NCBI GenBank assembly: GCA_013360945.1
Contig: JABWAQ010000036.1
Span: 1 to 32,010, forward strand
Direction of reading: 5' to 3'
Source of the DNA: Candidatus Brocadia sp.
GTDB taxonomy: Bacteria > Planctomycetota > Brocadiia > Brocadiales > Brocadiaceae
DNA: 32,010 nt
Under the pieces are notes generated by a model that saw only the letters and a list, made by a program, of their open reading frames with translations, made no database searches and was not told the origin of the DNA. Shown here in pieces: positions 6,810 to 16,144 of the stretch (position 1 is its first letter; each line of letters begins with the position of its first letter). Made by a program: the position numbers and the translations under genes.

Positions 6810-8483
6810 ATGATTAAAACAGGTTCACAAATTTTATTGGATGCATTGATAAGAGAGGGGGTTGAGTATATCTTCGGAATTCCTGGCGGTGCGAATCTCC
6901 CCTTATTTGATGCATTATACGAGTCTCCTATAAAGTTCATCTTAACCCGTCACGAACAAGGTGCAGGTCATGCAGCGGATGGATATGCCAGAAGTACCGG
7001 CAAGGTGGGTGTTTGTCTTGCTACATCAGGTCCAGGCGCTACAAACTTAGTAACAGCAATTGCAACGGCCTATATGGATTCAGTGCCTATGGTAGCCATA
7101 TCAGGACAGGTCAAAACATTTCTCATTGGAAATGATGCCTTCCAGGAAGCTGATATTATTGGGATTACGCGTCCCATAACAAAACACAGCTACCTTGTGA
7201 AAGACGTTAAAGACCTTGCCAGAATTATCAAAGAGGCATTTTTTATCGCCAACACGGGGAGAAAAGGCCCTGTGCTGATTGATCTTCCCGTAGATATCAC
7301 CCTGGAAAAATGCGAAGAAATCATACCAACAGAAGTTGACCTGCCTGGATACAAACCCCGGTATGAAGGGAATATTCGCCAGATCAAGATTGCCGCTGAC
7401 GAGATCAATAACTCAAAACAGCCTGTTGTCTACACCGGTGGAGGTATTATTGCATCCGATAGTTCAAAGGAGTTACTTGAACTGGCAGAAAAGGGAAATC
7501 TTCCGGTAACCACAACCCTTATGGGTCTTGGAGGATTTCCGGAAGACCATCATTTATCACTGGGGATGTTGGGTATGCATGGGACGGTATACGCAAATTT
7601 TGCCGTAACCGGATGTGATCTTCTGATAGCTATTGGGTCGAGATTTGACGATCGGGTAACGGGAAAAATCGATGAATTCGCCCCGCATGCGAAGATTATT
7701 CACTTTGACATCGATCCGGCATCCATCAGCAAAACCATTAAGGTAGATATCCCCATAGTAGGTGATGCAAGGAATATTTTACAAGAGCTCCTTAAACATA
7801 TCCATTTTGTTGAGAGAAAAGAATGGTTTGATAAGATTAAGCACTGGAAGGAAAAAAATCCATTATCGTATAATGATAGTGGAAGTGTTATTAAACCGCA
7901 ATACGTAATTGAACAAATCTGTGATGCGGCTAAGGGTAACGCCATCATCACCACAGAGGTAGGGCAGAATCAAATGTGGGCAGCCCAATATTTTACCTAT
8001 ACAAAGCCGCGTACTTTCCTGTCTTCAGGAGGACTGGGTACCATGGGCTATGGTTTCCCTGCTGCAATCGGGGCTCAATTGGGGTGTCCGGATAAAATTG
8101 TTGTCGATATTGCTGGTGATGGCAGCATCCAAATGAACATCCAGGAGCTCAGCACTGTTGCCCGTTTGAATATTCCTGTGAAGATAGCTATACTGAATAA
8201 CGGCTATCTGGGGATGGTACGGCAGTGGCAGGAGCTATTTTATAATAAACGGTATTCCGGTGTTACTTTGAATGGCAACCCGGATTTTGTCAAGCTGGCT
8301 GAAGCATACGGTGCAAAAGGATTTTTAGTCGAAAAGAAGGAAGATGTACGTCCAACGATAGAAAAGGCTTTCTCGATTAAAGGACCCGTGATTATGGATT
8401 TCAGGGTTGACCCAAATGAGAATGTCTTTCCCATGGTGCCCGCGGGACAAGCAATCCACAGAATGATTGGAACCATGGCATAA
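6810..8483 (+). CDS. ilvB: Acetolactate synthase, large (catalytic) subunit
   Basis: 557 residues, the usual length for the thiamine-diphosphate enzyme that condenses pyruvate to acetolactate (or acetohydroxybutyrate) in branched-chain amino-acid synthesis. The catalytic glutamate lies in TRHEQGAGHAADGYAR (E49), the FAD/central-domain region includes GSRFDDRVTG, and the ThDP/Mg motif GDGS (from 436) ends with NN at about 463-464. The biosynthetic form is favoured over the catabolic AlsS by overall similarity to IlvB/IlvI. No regulatory ilvN subunit follows; the next 350 bp hold only a decayed Uma2-like gene. The start is supported by the family N-terminus (GSQILLDALIREGVEYIFGIPGG), not by a ribosome site. 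Confidence 0.93.
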   Translation: MIKTGSQILLDALIREGVEYIFGIPGGANLPLFDALYESPIKFILTRHEQGAGHAADGYARSTGKVGVCLATSGPGATNLVTAIATAYMDSVPMVAISGQVKTFLIGNDAFQEADIIGITRPITKHSYLVKDVKDLARIIKEAFFIANTGRKGPVLIDLPVDITLEKCEEIIPTEVDLPGYKPRYEGNIRQIKIAADEINNSKQPVVYTGGGIIASDSSKELLELAEKGNLPVTTTLMGLGGFPEDHHLSLGMLGMHGTVYANFAVTGCDLLIAIGSRFDDRVTGKIDEFAPHAKIIHFDIDPASISKTIKVDIPIVGDARNILQELLKHIHFVERKEWFDKIKHWKEKNPLSYNDSGSVIKPQYVIEQICDAAKGNAIITTEVGQNQMWAAQYFTYTKPRTFLSSGGLGTMGYGFPAAIGAQLGCPDKIVVDIAGDGSIQMNIQELSTVARLNIPVKIAILNNGYLGMVRQWQELFYNKRYSGVTLNGNPDFVKLAEAYGAKGFLVEKKEDVRPTIEKAFSIKGPVIMDFRVDPNENVFPMVPAGQAIHRMIGTMA

Positions 8484-8555
8484 TGGAACTAATCACACCA
8501 AATTTATGTTAAAACAACCGATAAGGATGCTGCAACCAAAGAAGGTAAATAAACG

Positions 8556-8782
8556 ATGACGTCTATAACAGATAGAAAAAAAATGGCATATGCGGATTAT
8601 TTAAAGATTGATGATAATAATCGCTACGAAATTTTAAACGGGGAATTATGTGTGGTTCCAGCGCCATCAACAGACCATCAAAGCGTGTCAAGGAATTTAG
8701 AGTTTCTCATCTGGAATAAGGAATAGCGAAGTCTAAAATATTGGAAGGATTAGAAATAAACTCTAAAGATGTGTTTGATTAA
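8556..8782 (+). pseudogene. Uma2-family (DUF820) endonuclease-like remnant
   Basis: An ATG at 8556 behind GAAGGTAAA opens a 56-codon frame ending at 8724-8726. It contains MAYADYLKIDDNNRYEILNG and GELCVVPAPSTDHQSVSRNL, the N-terminal pattern of Uma2/DUF820 PD-(D/E)XK-fold proteins (about 190 residues when complete). Immediately after, in another frame, 8726-8782 encodes AKSKILEGLEINSKDVFD followed by a stop, which matches the family's C-terminal end. The middle, with the presumed nuclease core, is missing. This remnant accounts for most of the 349-bp gap between ilvB and rnfB. Confidence 0.7.
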
Positions 8783-8832
8783 AGTATCTGTATATTGAAA
8801 TTTTTTAATTTCATTTTTTTGGTGGAAAATCA

Positions 8833-9657
8833 ATGGGGTTACTTTTAGGAGCAGCAATTACGTTGGTTATATTAGGCATGGTCTTTGGAATAGGTCTGGC
8901 CATTGCCTCAGATAAGTTTGCAGTTAAAGCCGATCCGCGTATTGACAGTATTAATGAGGCGCTTCCTGGCGCAAATTGTGGGGCATGCGGCCAACCCGGC
9001 TGCAATGGTTTCGCTCAGGCTGTAACAGAAGGCAAGGCGCCGGTAGCTGGTTGTACGGTAGGGCAGACTGCCGTGGCAAAACTCGTCGCAAACATTATGG
9101 GAGTCAAATTTGAAAAGAGGGAACGTTTGGTGTCCGTTGTAATGTGTCACGCAAGAGGCGTAAAGAGTAAATTTGTTTATAACGGGGCTAAAGATTGCCG
9201 TGCAGCGAACATTGTTGGCGGGGGGTTTTTAGGGTGTGATTACGGCTGTTTGGGTTTAGGTACTTGCGTAGAAGCCTGCAAATTTGAGGCTATGTACATG
9301 GGGGACGACGATCTTCCCAAGGTGATTGAGGAGCGGTGCACAGGGTGTGGAAAGTGCGCTGCCGTATGTCCAAGAAAGATTATCAGCATATTGCCAGAAT
9401 CCAAAATGGTACATGTACGATGCAAATCCCTTGATAAAGGCGCTGTAGCAAAAAAGATATGTCAAGATTCGTGCATTGCTTGTAAACAGTGCGAGAAGAT
9501 ATGTCCATACGATGCCATCCACGTGCAGAACAATCTTGCCGTAATTGATTATAATAAATGTACCTCCTGTGGGAAATGCGTGGAAGTTTGTCCCAACCGG
9601 ACCATCATCAATTTCGCCAGAGAACGGAGCCTGACCAAGCATACCTTGACCGTATAA
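8833..9657 (+). CDS. rnfB: RnfB-like electron transport iron-sulfur protein
   Basis: 274 residues. RnfB is the membrane-anchored ferredoxin-type subunit of the Rnf complex, which couples ferredoxin:NAD electron flow to ion translocation. Residues 4-26 form one hydrophobic segment. A Rnf/Nqr-type 4Fe-4S cluster follows (CGACGQPGC, C49/C52/C57, plus C74), then ferredoxin-like cysteine sets around C135-C149, C169/C172/C175/C179, C214/C217/C220/C224 and C243/C246/C249/C253. GGTGG lies upstream of the ATG. No other rnf genes flank it; rsmE starts at the very next base. The gene may serve an Rnf complex encoded elsewhere or be a free-standing RnfB-type ferredoxin. Confidence 0.88.
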   Translation: MGLLLGAAITLVILGMVFGIGLAIASDKFAVKADPRIDSINEALPGANCGACGQPGCNGFAQAVTEGKAPVAGCTVGQTAVAKLVANIMGVKFEKRERLVSVVMCHARGVKSKFVYNGAKDCRAANIVGGGFLGCDYGCLGLGTCVEACKFEAMYMGDDDLPKVIEERCTGCGKCAAVCPRKIISILPESKMVHVRCKSLDKGAVAKKICQDSCIACKQCEKICPYDAIHVQNNLAVIDYNKCTSCGKCVEVCPNRTIINFARERSLTKHTLTV

Positions 9658-10392
9658 ATGCATCAAGACCGTTTTTATATACCGTACACACCTACCACTC
9701 GTGAAATTTGGCTTAACGGTAAAGAGGCACACCATATTTTGCATGTCAAACGGGCGAAATTGGGAAATAAAATTACCCTTTTTGACGGAAAAGGCTTTGA
9801 ATACCTTACCCACGTTACTGAAATATCAAATGATAGTTTAAAGGTATTCATTGAACAATCCAAAGCTATCGACAGAGAACCTGGCATCGATATTACCCTC
9901 GCATTTTCTATCCCAAAAGGGAAGCTTGTAACTTTTTTGATTCAGAGATGCGCAGAGTTAGGCATAAAAACCTTGATTCCCCTTCATTGCACACGAAGTG
10001 TTGTCGATATTCGGAACAAATCTGCTGAAAAGATTGAACGATGGAACAAGATCGCGATTGAGGCATCGAAACAGTGCAAACGAAACTTTATCACCGCCAT
10101 AGAAAAGGTAACGCCATTAGACGATTTAATAAAAACTGTTTGCAGCTATGATCTCTCCCTCATCGCGTGCACAGAACCTCATACAAAAACATTAAAGAGT
10201 GTATTGTGTGAGCGCCCGTCAGTGAAAAAGATCATTTGCCTCATAGGTCCCGAAGGTGGTTTTACCCGCGATGAAATTGAAATGGCTGAGAAGGCAGGTT
10301 GTATACCCATCAGCCTGGGCCGTTCGACATTGAGAATTGAGACCGCTGCCCTTGCAATATCATCCATATTACTTTATGCTTACTCCGATTAA
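9658..10392 (+). CDS. rsmE: 16S rRNA (uracil(1498)-N(3))-methyltransferase
   Basis: 244 residues, the family length. RsmE methylates U1498 of 16S rRNA and belongs to the SPOUT (trefoil-knot) superfamily. The PUA-like N-terminus (MHQDRFYIP, KEAHHILHVKRAKLGN) and the C-terminal knot with the SAM-binding signature LIGPEGGFTRDEIE (about 198-211) and LGRSTLRIETAALA are clear. The ATG follows the rnfB stop with no intervening base, so translation is probably coupled. pncB begins 15 bp after its end, giving a likely three-gene transcript. Confidence 0.95.
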   Translation: MHQDRFYIPYTPTTREIWLNGKEAHHILHVKRAKLGNKITLFDGKGFEYLTHVTEISNDSLKVFIEQSKAIDREPGIDITLAFSIPKGKLVTFLIQRCAELGIKTLIPLHCTRSVVDIRNKSAEKIERWNKIAIEASKQCKRNFITAIEKVTPLDDLIKTVCSYDLSLIACTEPHTKTLKSVLCERPSVKKIICLIGPEGGFTRDEIEMAEKAGCIPISLGRSTLRIETAALAISSILLYAYSD

Positions 10393-10407
10393 AATAGACG
10401 TATACTT

Positions 10408-11805
10408 ATGAAAGAACCAAAATCCCTATTCTTGACCGAAGACTCACTCGGCATCGCCACTGACCTCTATCAGCTGAGTATGGCTGCGGGATATTTCGAG
10501 CAGAAGATGCAGGACATCGCAACCTTTGAATTGTTCGTTCGCCATTTGCCAAAAAATCGTTCTTATTTGGCTACCGCAGGACTGGAACAGGCGCTGCACT
10601 ATCTTACCCATATTGCCTTTTCACCAGAAACTATTCAATTTTTACGACAATTACCCATCTTTAATAACGTAAGCCAAAAATTTTTTGAATACTTAAGAAA
10701 TTTTGTTTTCAGCGGCGACGTCTATGCTATGCCTGAAGGAACGATTGCCTTTGCGGATGAACCTATCCTTCGGGTCACAGCCCCTATGATTGAGACGCAG
10801 GTTGTAGAAACTTACCTTCTCTCAATGATTAACTTCCAGACCTCAATAGCAACAAAGGCATCGAGGGTCGTGTATGCAGCCCAGGGACGCGAGGTAATTG
10901 ATTTCGGAACGCGTCGTGCCCATGGTCCGCAGGCAGGCATCCTTGCTGCACGGTCATGTTTTATTGGCGGATGCAAGGGTACCTCTAATGTATTCGCAGC
11001 CTGTAAACTGGGTATACCTGCGGTAGGAACCGTTGCCCATTCGTGGGTCATGGCCTTTGAAGATGAACAAGACTCCTTCTGGAAATTCCATGAAATATTT
11101 CCGGATAACACTACTCTGATTATCGACACCTATGATACCTTAGTAGGGGCAAGGCATGCAGCCACGATTGGCAGGAAATTGAAGGGCGTCCGTATTGATA
11201 GCGGAAACTTACTGAAACTCAGCAAGGAAGTGCGAAGAATTTTAGACACGGAAGGATTACAACACGTTAAAATCGTTGCCAGCGGTAACTTGAATGAAGA
11301 ACGTATTGATAATCTATTAAAAAATGGTGCGCCCATTGACTCCTTTGGTGTGGGCACAGAACTGGTAACATCAAAAGATGCCCCCGCACTGGGTGGCGTC
11401 TATAAGTTAGTTGAGCAGGAACATAACGGCAAATCAATGCCAAGGATGAAATTCAGTGAAGACAAACTTACCTATCCATGCAAGAAGCAGGTATATCGAA
11501 TCATTGATAGGGCAGACAATTTTGTGGAAGATATAATCGGGCTTGAAGACGAAGATTTACCGGGAATCCCCCTTTTAATACCTGTTATAAAGAACGGCAA
11601 GATATGTTACGGCCTGCCAACGATTCACGAGATTCAGCACACCACATTACATAACTTCGCACACCTGCCAGAGACTTTTAGGCATTTAAGCAATGCAGAA
11701 ACCTATCCTGTTACCAAAAGCAAAGGACTGGAAGAAAAAAGACATGAGGCAGAAAAGATACTGAGGGACATCAATTTACCGGAAAATCCTGAAGGGATGA
11801 CATGA
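10408..11805 (+). CDS. pncB: Nicotinate phosphoribosyltransferase
   Basis: 465 residues, the size of the bacterial PncB2-like group. It converts nicotinate and PRPP to nicotinate mononucleotide in NAD salvage. Visible blocks: TDLYQLSMAAGYF (18-30), ELFVRHLPKNRSYL, DFGTRRAHGPQAG (165-177), the GTVAHSWVMAFEDE segment containing the conserved histidine H211, and the GVRIDSGNL and FGVGTELVTSKDAPALGGVYKL phosphate-binding segments. Last gene of the rnfB-rsmE-pncB run; it converges with the hemerythrin gene, and the 78-bp gap between them has no clear terminator hairpin. Confidence 0.95.
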   Translation: MKEPKSLFLTEDSLGIATDLYQLSMAAGYFEQKMQDIATFELFVRHLPKNRSYLATAGLEQALHYLTHIAFSPETIQFLRQLPIFNNVSQKFFEYLRNFVFSGDVYAMPEGTIAFADEPILRVTAPMIETQVVETYLLSMINFQTSIATKASRVVYAAQGREVIDFGTRRAHGPQAGILAARSCFIGGCKGTSNVFAACKLGIPAVGTVAHSWVMAFEDEQDSFWKFHEIFPDNTTLIIDTYDTLVGARHAATIGRKLKGVRIDSGNLLKLSKEVRRILDTEGLQHVKIVASGNLNEERIDNLLKNGAPIDSFGVGTELVTSKDAPALGGVYKLVEQEHNGKSMPRMKFSEDKLTYPCKKQVYRIIDRADNFVEDIIGLEDEDLPGIPLLIPVIKNGKICYGLPTIHEIQHTTLHNFAHLPETFRHLSNAETYPVTKSKGLEEKRHEAEKILRDINLPENPEGMT

Positions 11806-11883
11806 TTATAGAAAAAAGTGCACCCTGCTGATTCTCATAGGCTCCATCCACACATCGGCTGACTTGACAAACTGCCGCCACAA

Positions 11884-12564
11884 TCATCCTTCTCTCTCCG
11901 AACAAAGCTCCAGTTGCTGCTCAAGCCTTTCGATCATGGCGCTGTATTTTTCATGTACACCGGCTTCGAGGTCTTCTTGTTCCAGGGCTTCGAATTTCTT
12001 CATGAAGATCACCTGCTCATCCGGGCTAAGAACTTTGTTTATCCAGGGGAAGAGGATCTTTTCCTCCATTTCGATGTGCTTTTCCATATGCTTGATATAG
12101 GAACGAGCGATTTTCGTAATCTTTTTTTTTGCCTTTTTACCCTGATAGAAGTTGATGAGTGCCTTATCCAGATTCCTTATCTCGTCACGTGCAGACACAT
12201 GTTCCATAAGGAGTCGCCCCAAGAAATCCTTCTTCTCCCCTTCATTTTTCACCTTGAGCGCTGGGAAGAGCACTTTATCTTCCTTCTCCTGATGATGTTT
12301 ATCAGAAAATCCGGAGATGACTTCTACTATATCATGAAAGGTCTCTTTAGAAACGGGTTTGTCCTCATCGAGGCAATACGAGGCCTTTTCTAAGATTTGC
12401 AATACCCTCTTTATTACATCAAAGTCATAATGTAGTATGTCTGTGACGGATGGGTTTGCTGTTTCAGTATGTTTATGCTCTTGATAAATACGGTATTTTG
12501 GAGGAGCACAGGCTGAAGTACCTGCAAAAGAAGCAGCAACAATTGCTATAAAGAATCTTTTCAT
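11884..12564 (-). CDS. Exported hemerythrin-like (HHE domain) protein
   Basis: 226 residues. The N-terminus (MKRFFIAIVAASFAGTSAC) looks like a signal peptide with a weak lipobox-like end at C19, so it is probably secreted or membrane-anchored rather than cytoplasmic. The rest is helical with a hemerythrin cation-binding pattern: H45, KHHQEKEDKVLFP (H90/H91, E95), EHVSARDE (H122) and HMEKHIEMEEKILFP (H159/H163, E167). Such domains bind a di-iron site and can carry or sense O2, or handle NO or iron. The ATG lies 2 bp after the stop of the CBS-domain gene, so they form an operon. Its exact role is unknown. Confidence 0.8.
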   Translation of the reverse strand: MKRFFIAIVAASFAGTSACAPPKYRIYQEHKHTETANPSVTDILHYDFDVIKRVLQILEKASYCLDEDKPVSKETFHDIVEVISGFSDKHHQEKEDKVLFPALKVKNEGEKKDFLGRLLMEHVSARDEIRNLDKALINFYQGKKAKKKITKIARSYIKHMEKHIEMEEKILFPWINKVLSPDEQVIFMKKFEALEQEDLEAGVHEKYSAMIERLEQQLELCSEREG

Positions 12565-12566
12565 GC

Positions 12567-12965
12567 CTAATCAGCGAAAAATGTTACGAACTCGGGTTCT
12601 ACAATGCTGCTGAGAATATCGCACCGGGAGATAACTCCCACCAGGGTGTCTTTTCTTACCACCGGGACGCGAATGATATTGTGTTTTGTCATAAGGTCTA
12701 TAATCTCTTCGATGAGGGTATCCTCGGTTACACAGATGGGATTTTTTGACATAATATCCCCTGCTGTTACCTGTTCTAATGCCTTCCCGCTTTGAATGGC
12801 CTTGAGAAGGTCAAACTCGCTTACTATCCCAATAACCCTTCCTTCATTGTCAACAACGGGTAATCCGCTATACATGCCGGACAATAATTTTACCGCCAGG
12901 TCCCGGCCGATTGTGCTCTTCTTTGCAGCGGTAACAATCTTATTCATAATATCTTTGGCAACCAT
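12567..12965 (-). CDS. Tandem CBS-domain protein
   Basis: 132 residues made almost entirely of two CBS domains (about 7-60 and 70-125), each ending in the typical GIVSEFDLL or GVISRCDIL strand-helix. CBS pairs bind adenosine nucleotides and report energy state; stand-alone proteins of this type have no catalytic domain. The ATG at 12965 follows AAAGGAGGT by a good distance. First gene of a two-gene operon with the exported hemerythrin-like protein. Confidence 0.88.
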   Translation of the reverse strand: MVAKDIMNKIVTAAKKSTIGRDLAVKLLSGMYSGLPVVDNEGRVIGIVSEFDLLKAIQSGKALEQVTAGDIMSKNPICVTEDTLIEEIIDLMTKHNIIRVPVVRKDTLVGVISRCDILSSIVEPEFVTFFAD

Positions 12966-13020
12966 GACCCATACCTCCTTTTAAAATAAACATGATTTCA
13001 CAACTTCAAAACCACAGATT

Positions 13021-13254
13021 TCACAGGTAACATAGATTTTTAATTATACTTTCGATTCGTTGTTTGTCAAACTCAGAAATGAGAAAAACCTTGATAACTT
13101 TTTGGTAAATTGATACCATTTGACAATGATTACCGTTTACAAGATCAGGAATTGGCAGGTAACTATTCAATCTTTCCTTAATCCTTGTGAATTCATTTTG
13201 GAAACAACGTCTTTTGCACTGTTTCTGAGGGTTGTAATATAACCCTGAAGGCAC
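13021..13254 (-). CDS. Small ORF of unknown function, doubtful
   Basis: 77 codons from a GTG at 13254, without a good ribosome site. The product is Lys/Arg/Asn-rich with six cysteines (KQCKRRC, NHCQM, KNLCYL) and no motif I recognise. It lies in the 400-bp gap between the CBS gene and hslV, and its end runs into a short CCACAGATTTCACAGG sequence of repetitive appearance. It may be a gene fragment or chance reading frame. Otherwise this gap contains a CCTCAT-TTTC-ATGAGG hairpin at 13345-13360, just before hslV. Confidence 0.25.
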   Translation of the reverse strand: MPSGLYYNPQKQCKRRCFQNEFTRIKERLNSYLPIPDLVNGNHCQMVSIYQKVIKVFLISEFDKQRIESIIKNLCYL

Positions 13255-13407
13255 ACCCTCTGGTCTCCTTTGCTCAGGGGAATTAGACTTGTCACACCCT
13301 GTTCAGGGGATTGTTTTTACTTGTGTGTTTGTTCCCAAACTCTCCCTCATTTTCATGAGGATATGGTTTGAGAGCAAGCATTGTTTAACTTAAAGGGAGA
13401 TTCGGAT

Positions 13408-13947
13408 TTGAAACCGGTCATTGTATCCACAACAATCTTAGCTGTCCGGAAGGATGGAAACGTTGCCATTGGGGGCGATGGTCAGGTTACCATGAATGCC
13501 GCAGTGGTAAAGCAAGATGCCAAAAAGATCCGGAGGCTTTACCACGACAAGGTTGTCGTGGGTTTTGCCGGTTCATCGGCGGATTCTTTTGCCCTCATGG
13601 AAAGGTTTGATGCCAAGCTGGAACAGTATCAGGGAAATGTGCTTCGCAGCGCTCACGAACTGGCCAAGGAGTGGCGGACGGACAAGGTGCTCAGGAGATT
13701 GGAATCCCTCCTGGTTGTTGTCGATAAACAATACTCCTTTTTGATTTCTGGCGGTGGAGACGTAATTGAGCCGGAGGACGGCATTATTGGTATAGGCTCC
13801 GGCGGTTCGTATGCAATTGCTGCAGCCAGGGCACTGATGAAACATACCTCATTGACTGCAAAAGAGATTGTTGAAGAGGCACTTAACATTGCGGCGGATA
13901 TTTGTGTGTATACCAATAAACATATCAAGGTGGAGGAGGTCAGGTAG
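13408..13947 (+). CDS. hslV: ATP-dependent protease subunit HslV
   Basis: About 179 residues from the TTG at 13408. HslV forms the double-hexamer proteolytic core of the HslUV protease, an N-terminal threonine hydrolase like proteasome beta subunits. The mature protein should begin at the TT of [11 protein letters not shown], after a short propeptide (MKPVIVS). [34 protein letters not shown] and IGSGGSYA blocks match the family. The TTG at 13408 is preceded by AAGGGAG at 8 nt; an upstream in-frame TTG at 13381 (188 residues) has a weaker site. The stop overlaps the hslU GTG by one base. Confidence 0.93.
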   Translation: MKPVIVSTTILAVRKDGNVAIGGDGQVTMNAAVVKQDAKKIRRLYHDKVVVGFAGSSADSFALMERFDAKLEQYQGNVLRSAHELAKEWRTDKVLRRLESLLVVVDKQYSFLISGGGDVIEPEDGIIGIGSGGSYAIAAARALMKHTSLTAKEIVEEALNIAADICVYTNKHIKVEEVR

Positions 13948-15281
13948 TGAAGGAACTAACACCGCGTAAGATTGTAGAAGAGCTTGACAAATACATTATC
14001 GGCCAAAAAAATGCCAAACGTGCCGTGTCAATCGCTATCCGTAACCGATGGCGGAGACACCAACTCTCCGATGATTTACGGGAAGAAGTCTTGCCAAAGA
14101 ATATCATTATGATTGGTCCTACCGGTGTGGGGAAAACCGAGATTGCAAGGCGCATGGCAGCCCTTGTAAAGGCGCCTTTTCTAAAGGTGGAGGCATCAAA
14201 ATACACGGAAGTTGGGTATCATGGCCGTGATGTGGAATCTATGGTACGCGATATTACTGAGATTGGTGTAAATATGGTTAAAGCAGAAATGATACAAGGC
14301 GTCCAGGAAAAGGCCGAGAAAATGGCCGAGGAGCGACTCCTGGATTTATTGCTGCCACCGGTGCCAAAAAGTACGGAGCCGGCCACCGCTGATGTCGAGG
14401 AGCAACGTTTAAGCACACGGGAAAAGTTCCGTAAAAAATTGCAAGACGGAGAGCTTTCAAACCGTACGGTAGATCTTACCATTCATGAAAAACCGTATGT
14501 GCTCCAGGGCTTTGTTGCAGGGGTCGAGGAAGTAGGTATGGATTTCCAGAACATGCTGGAAAAGATGATTCCGCCACGCACACAGGTGCGAAAGGTTTCT
14601 GTTGCTGAGGCAAAAAGGATTTTGGCGCAGGAAGAGGCGGAAAAGCTCATTGACAGGGAAAAAGTCCTTCAGGAAGCGACCCGGAGGACTGAACAGTTCG
14701 GAATTATCTTTGTGGACGAAATTGATAAGATCGCCGGCCGTGAATCCGCTCACGGTCCTGATGTCTCTCGCGAGGGTGTACAAAGAGACCTCTTGCCGAT
14801 TGTCGATGGTACCACAGTCAATACCAGGTATGGAATGGTCAAGACCGACCGCATCCTTTTTATTGCCGCTGGTGCATTCCATGTTTCCAAACCCTCGGAT
14901 TTAATTCCTGAACTACAGGGACGATTCCCCATTCGTGTAGAATTGGAAGACCTCGGGAAAGAGGAATTTTTACGTATCCTGACAGAACCCAAAAATGCCC
15001 TGGTTAAACAATACAAGGCGCTTTTGGAGACGGAAGGGATTAAGGTGCGGTTTGAAAATGATGCTATCGAGGCAATTGCGGAGATTGCCGTTCAGGTCAA
15101 CAAACGCACTCAGAACATTGGCGCCCGGAGATTACACACCGTAATGGAAAAACTCGTGGAAGATGCTTCTTTTGATGCCCCTGATATGGATGGCGCCGAG
15201 GTCGTTATCAATGCAAAATACGTGCAGGACAAATTACAAGCGATAGCAAAAGACGAGGATTTGAGCCGATACATTCTCTAG
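13947..15281 (+). CDS. hslU: HslU ATPase subunit of the HslUV protease
   Basis: 444 residues, the usual size. HslU is the AAA+ unfoldase that feeds substrates to HslV. N-terminal [17 protein letters not shown], Walker A GPTGVGKT (57-64), an intermediate domain (about 110-240), Walker B IIFVDEID (about 253-260), sensor segments ([12 protein letters not shown]) and the C-terminal tail ending DLSRYIL, which docks into HslV, are all present. The GTG start overlaps the hslV TAG (TAGTG) and sits behind GGAGGAGGT. Confidence 0.97.
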   Translation: MKELTPRKIVEELDKYIIGQKNAKRAVSIAIRNRWRRHQLSDDLREEVLPKNIIMIGPTGVGKTEIARRMAALVKAPFLKVEASKYTEVGYHGRDVESMVRDITEIGVNMVKAEMIQGVQEKAEKMAEERLLDLLLPPVPKSTEPATADVEEQRLSTREKFRKKLQDGELSNRTVDLTIHEKPYVLQGFVAGVEEVGMDFQNMLEKMIPPRTQVRKVSVAEAKRILAQEEAEKLIDREKVLQEATRRTEQFGIIFVDEIDKIAGRESAHGPDVSREGVQRDLLPIVDGTTVNTRYGMVKTDRILFIAAGAFHVSKPSDLIPELQGRFPIRVELEDLGKEEFLRILTEPKNALVKQYKALLETEGIKVRFENDAIEAIAEIAVQVNKRTQNIGARRLHTVMEKLVEDASFDAPDMDGAEVVINAKYVQDKLQAIAKDEDLSRYIL

Positions 15282-15402
15282 TGATGTTGGAGAAAACAGA
15301 AGGCATACGCGTTTTTTTGAGTTGAATCCCACAATCGCAGGTCAATTCACAACGATAAGAGACAATCCGAATTTTATATTTCATACCTCACAAATTTAAA
15401 AT

Positions 15403-16104
15403 ATGAAGCCAATCATTGGCATCAATTGCGATTACGAAGATGAAGGGAAACAACCGTGCTCTTTCACGTATAGGAACTATATTGATGCCGTCATTGCAGC
15501 TCATGGTATCCCGTTATTACTGCCATTAATAAAAGATAATAATGATATAAAACGTCTTTTGAAAAAGATAGACGGCTTGCTCCTCACCGGAGGGAATGAC
15601 GTTCCACCGCAACGCTACGGGGAAGAAAGACATAAAAAAACTGTATGCGTGCATCCGGACAAAGATGCCTCAGACACTACATTAGTATTGGCCGCACTCC
15701 GGATGAGAAAGCCCGTTCTGGCTATATGTTACGGCGCTCAGCTTGTAAACGTGGTACTGAATGGTTCTCTTATACAGGATATTCCATCGGAGTATGCATC
15801 ACCTGTTATCCATAAAGCTTTACAAAACGAGCAATATACCCATCCGGTAACGATAGGGAAAAACTCTCTCCTGTATAAGATTGTTGGTACAAACCGCATT
15901 GAGACCAACAGCACCCATCATCAGGCTATTCATAAATTGGGCAGGGGTTTACTGGATACGGCCCATACCTCTGATGGCATCATAGAGGCTATCGAACTCG
16001 AAGGGTATCCGTTTTTTGTGGGTGTCCAGTGGCATCCTGAACGCATGACCGACTATTCGTGCCATGCGGCGTTATTGAGCGCCCTTGTTCAGGCTTCCCA
16101 ATAA
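15403..16104 (+). CDS. Gamma-glutamyl-gamma-aminobutyrate hydrolase-like class I amidotransferase
   Basis: 233 residues, peptidase C26 / PuuD-like glutamine amidotransferase fold. The nucleophile elbow AICYGAQ contains C109, and the other triad members H211 and E213 lie in GVQWHPE. The oxyanion-region LLTGGNDVPPQRYGE and the THHQAIHKLG segment are typical. Members cleave gamma-glutamyl amides, for example in putrescine degradation, but no other polyamine genes are nearby, so the substrate is uncertain. ATG at 15403 with a weak ribosome site. The 121-bp gap after hslU contains no clear terminator, though a T7 run is present. Confidence 0.85.
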   Translation: MKPIIGINCDYEDEGKQPCSFTYRNYIDAVIAAHGIPLLLPLIKDNNDIKRLLKKIDGLLLTGGNDVPPQRYGEERHKKTVCVHPDKDASDTTLVLAALRMRKPVLAICYGAQLVNVVLNGSLIQDIPSEYASPVIHKALQNEQYTHPVTIGKNSLLYKIVGTNRIETNSTHHQAIHKLGRGLLDTAHTSDGIIEAIELEGYPFFVGVQWHPERMTDYSCHAALLSALVQASQ

Positions 16105-16144
16105 GGAATAGTTCACAAGGCGCAAGGCGTAAAGAATTGATCTG

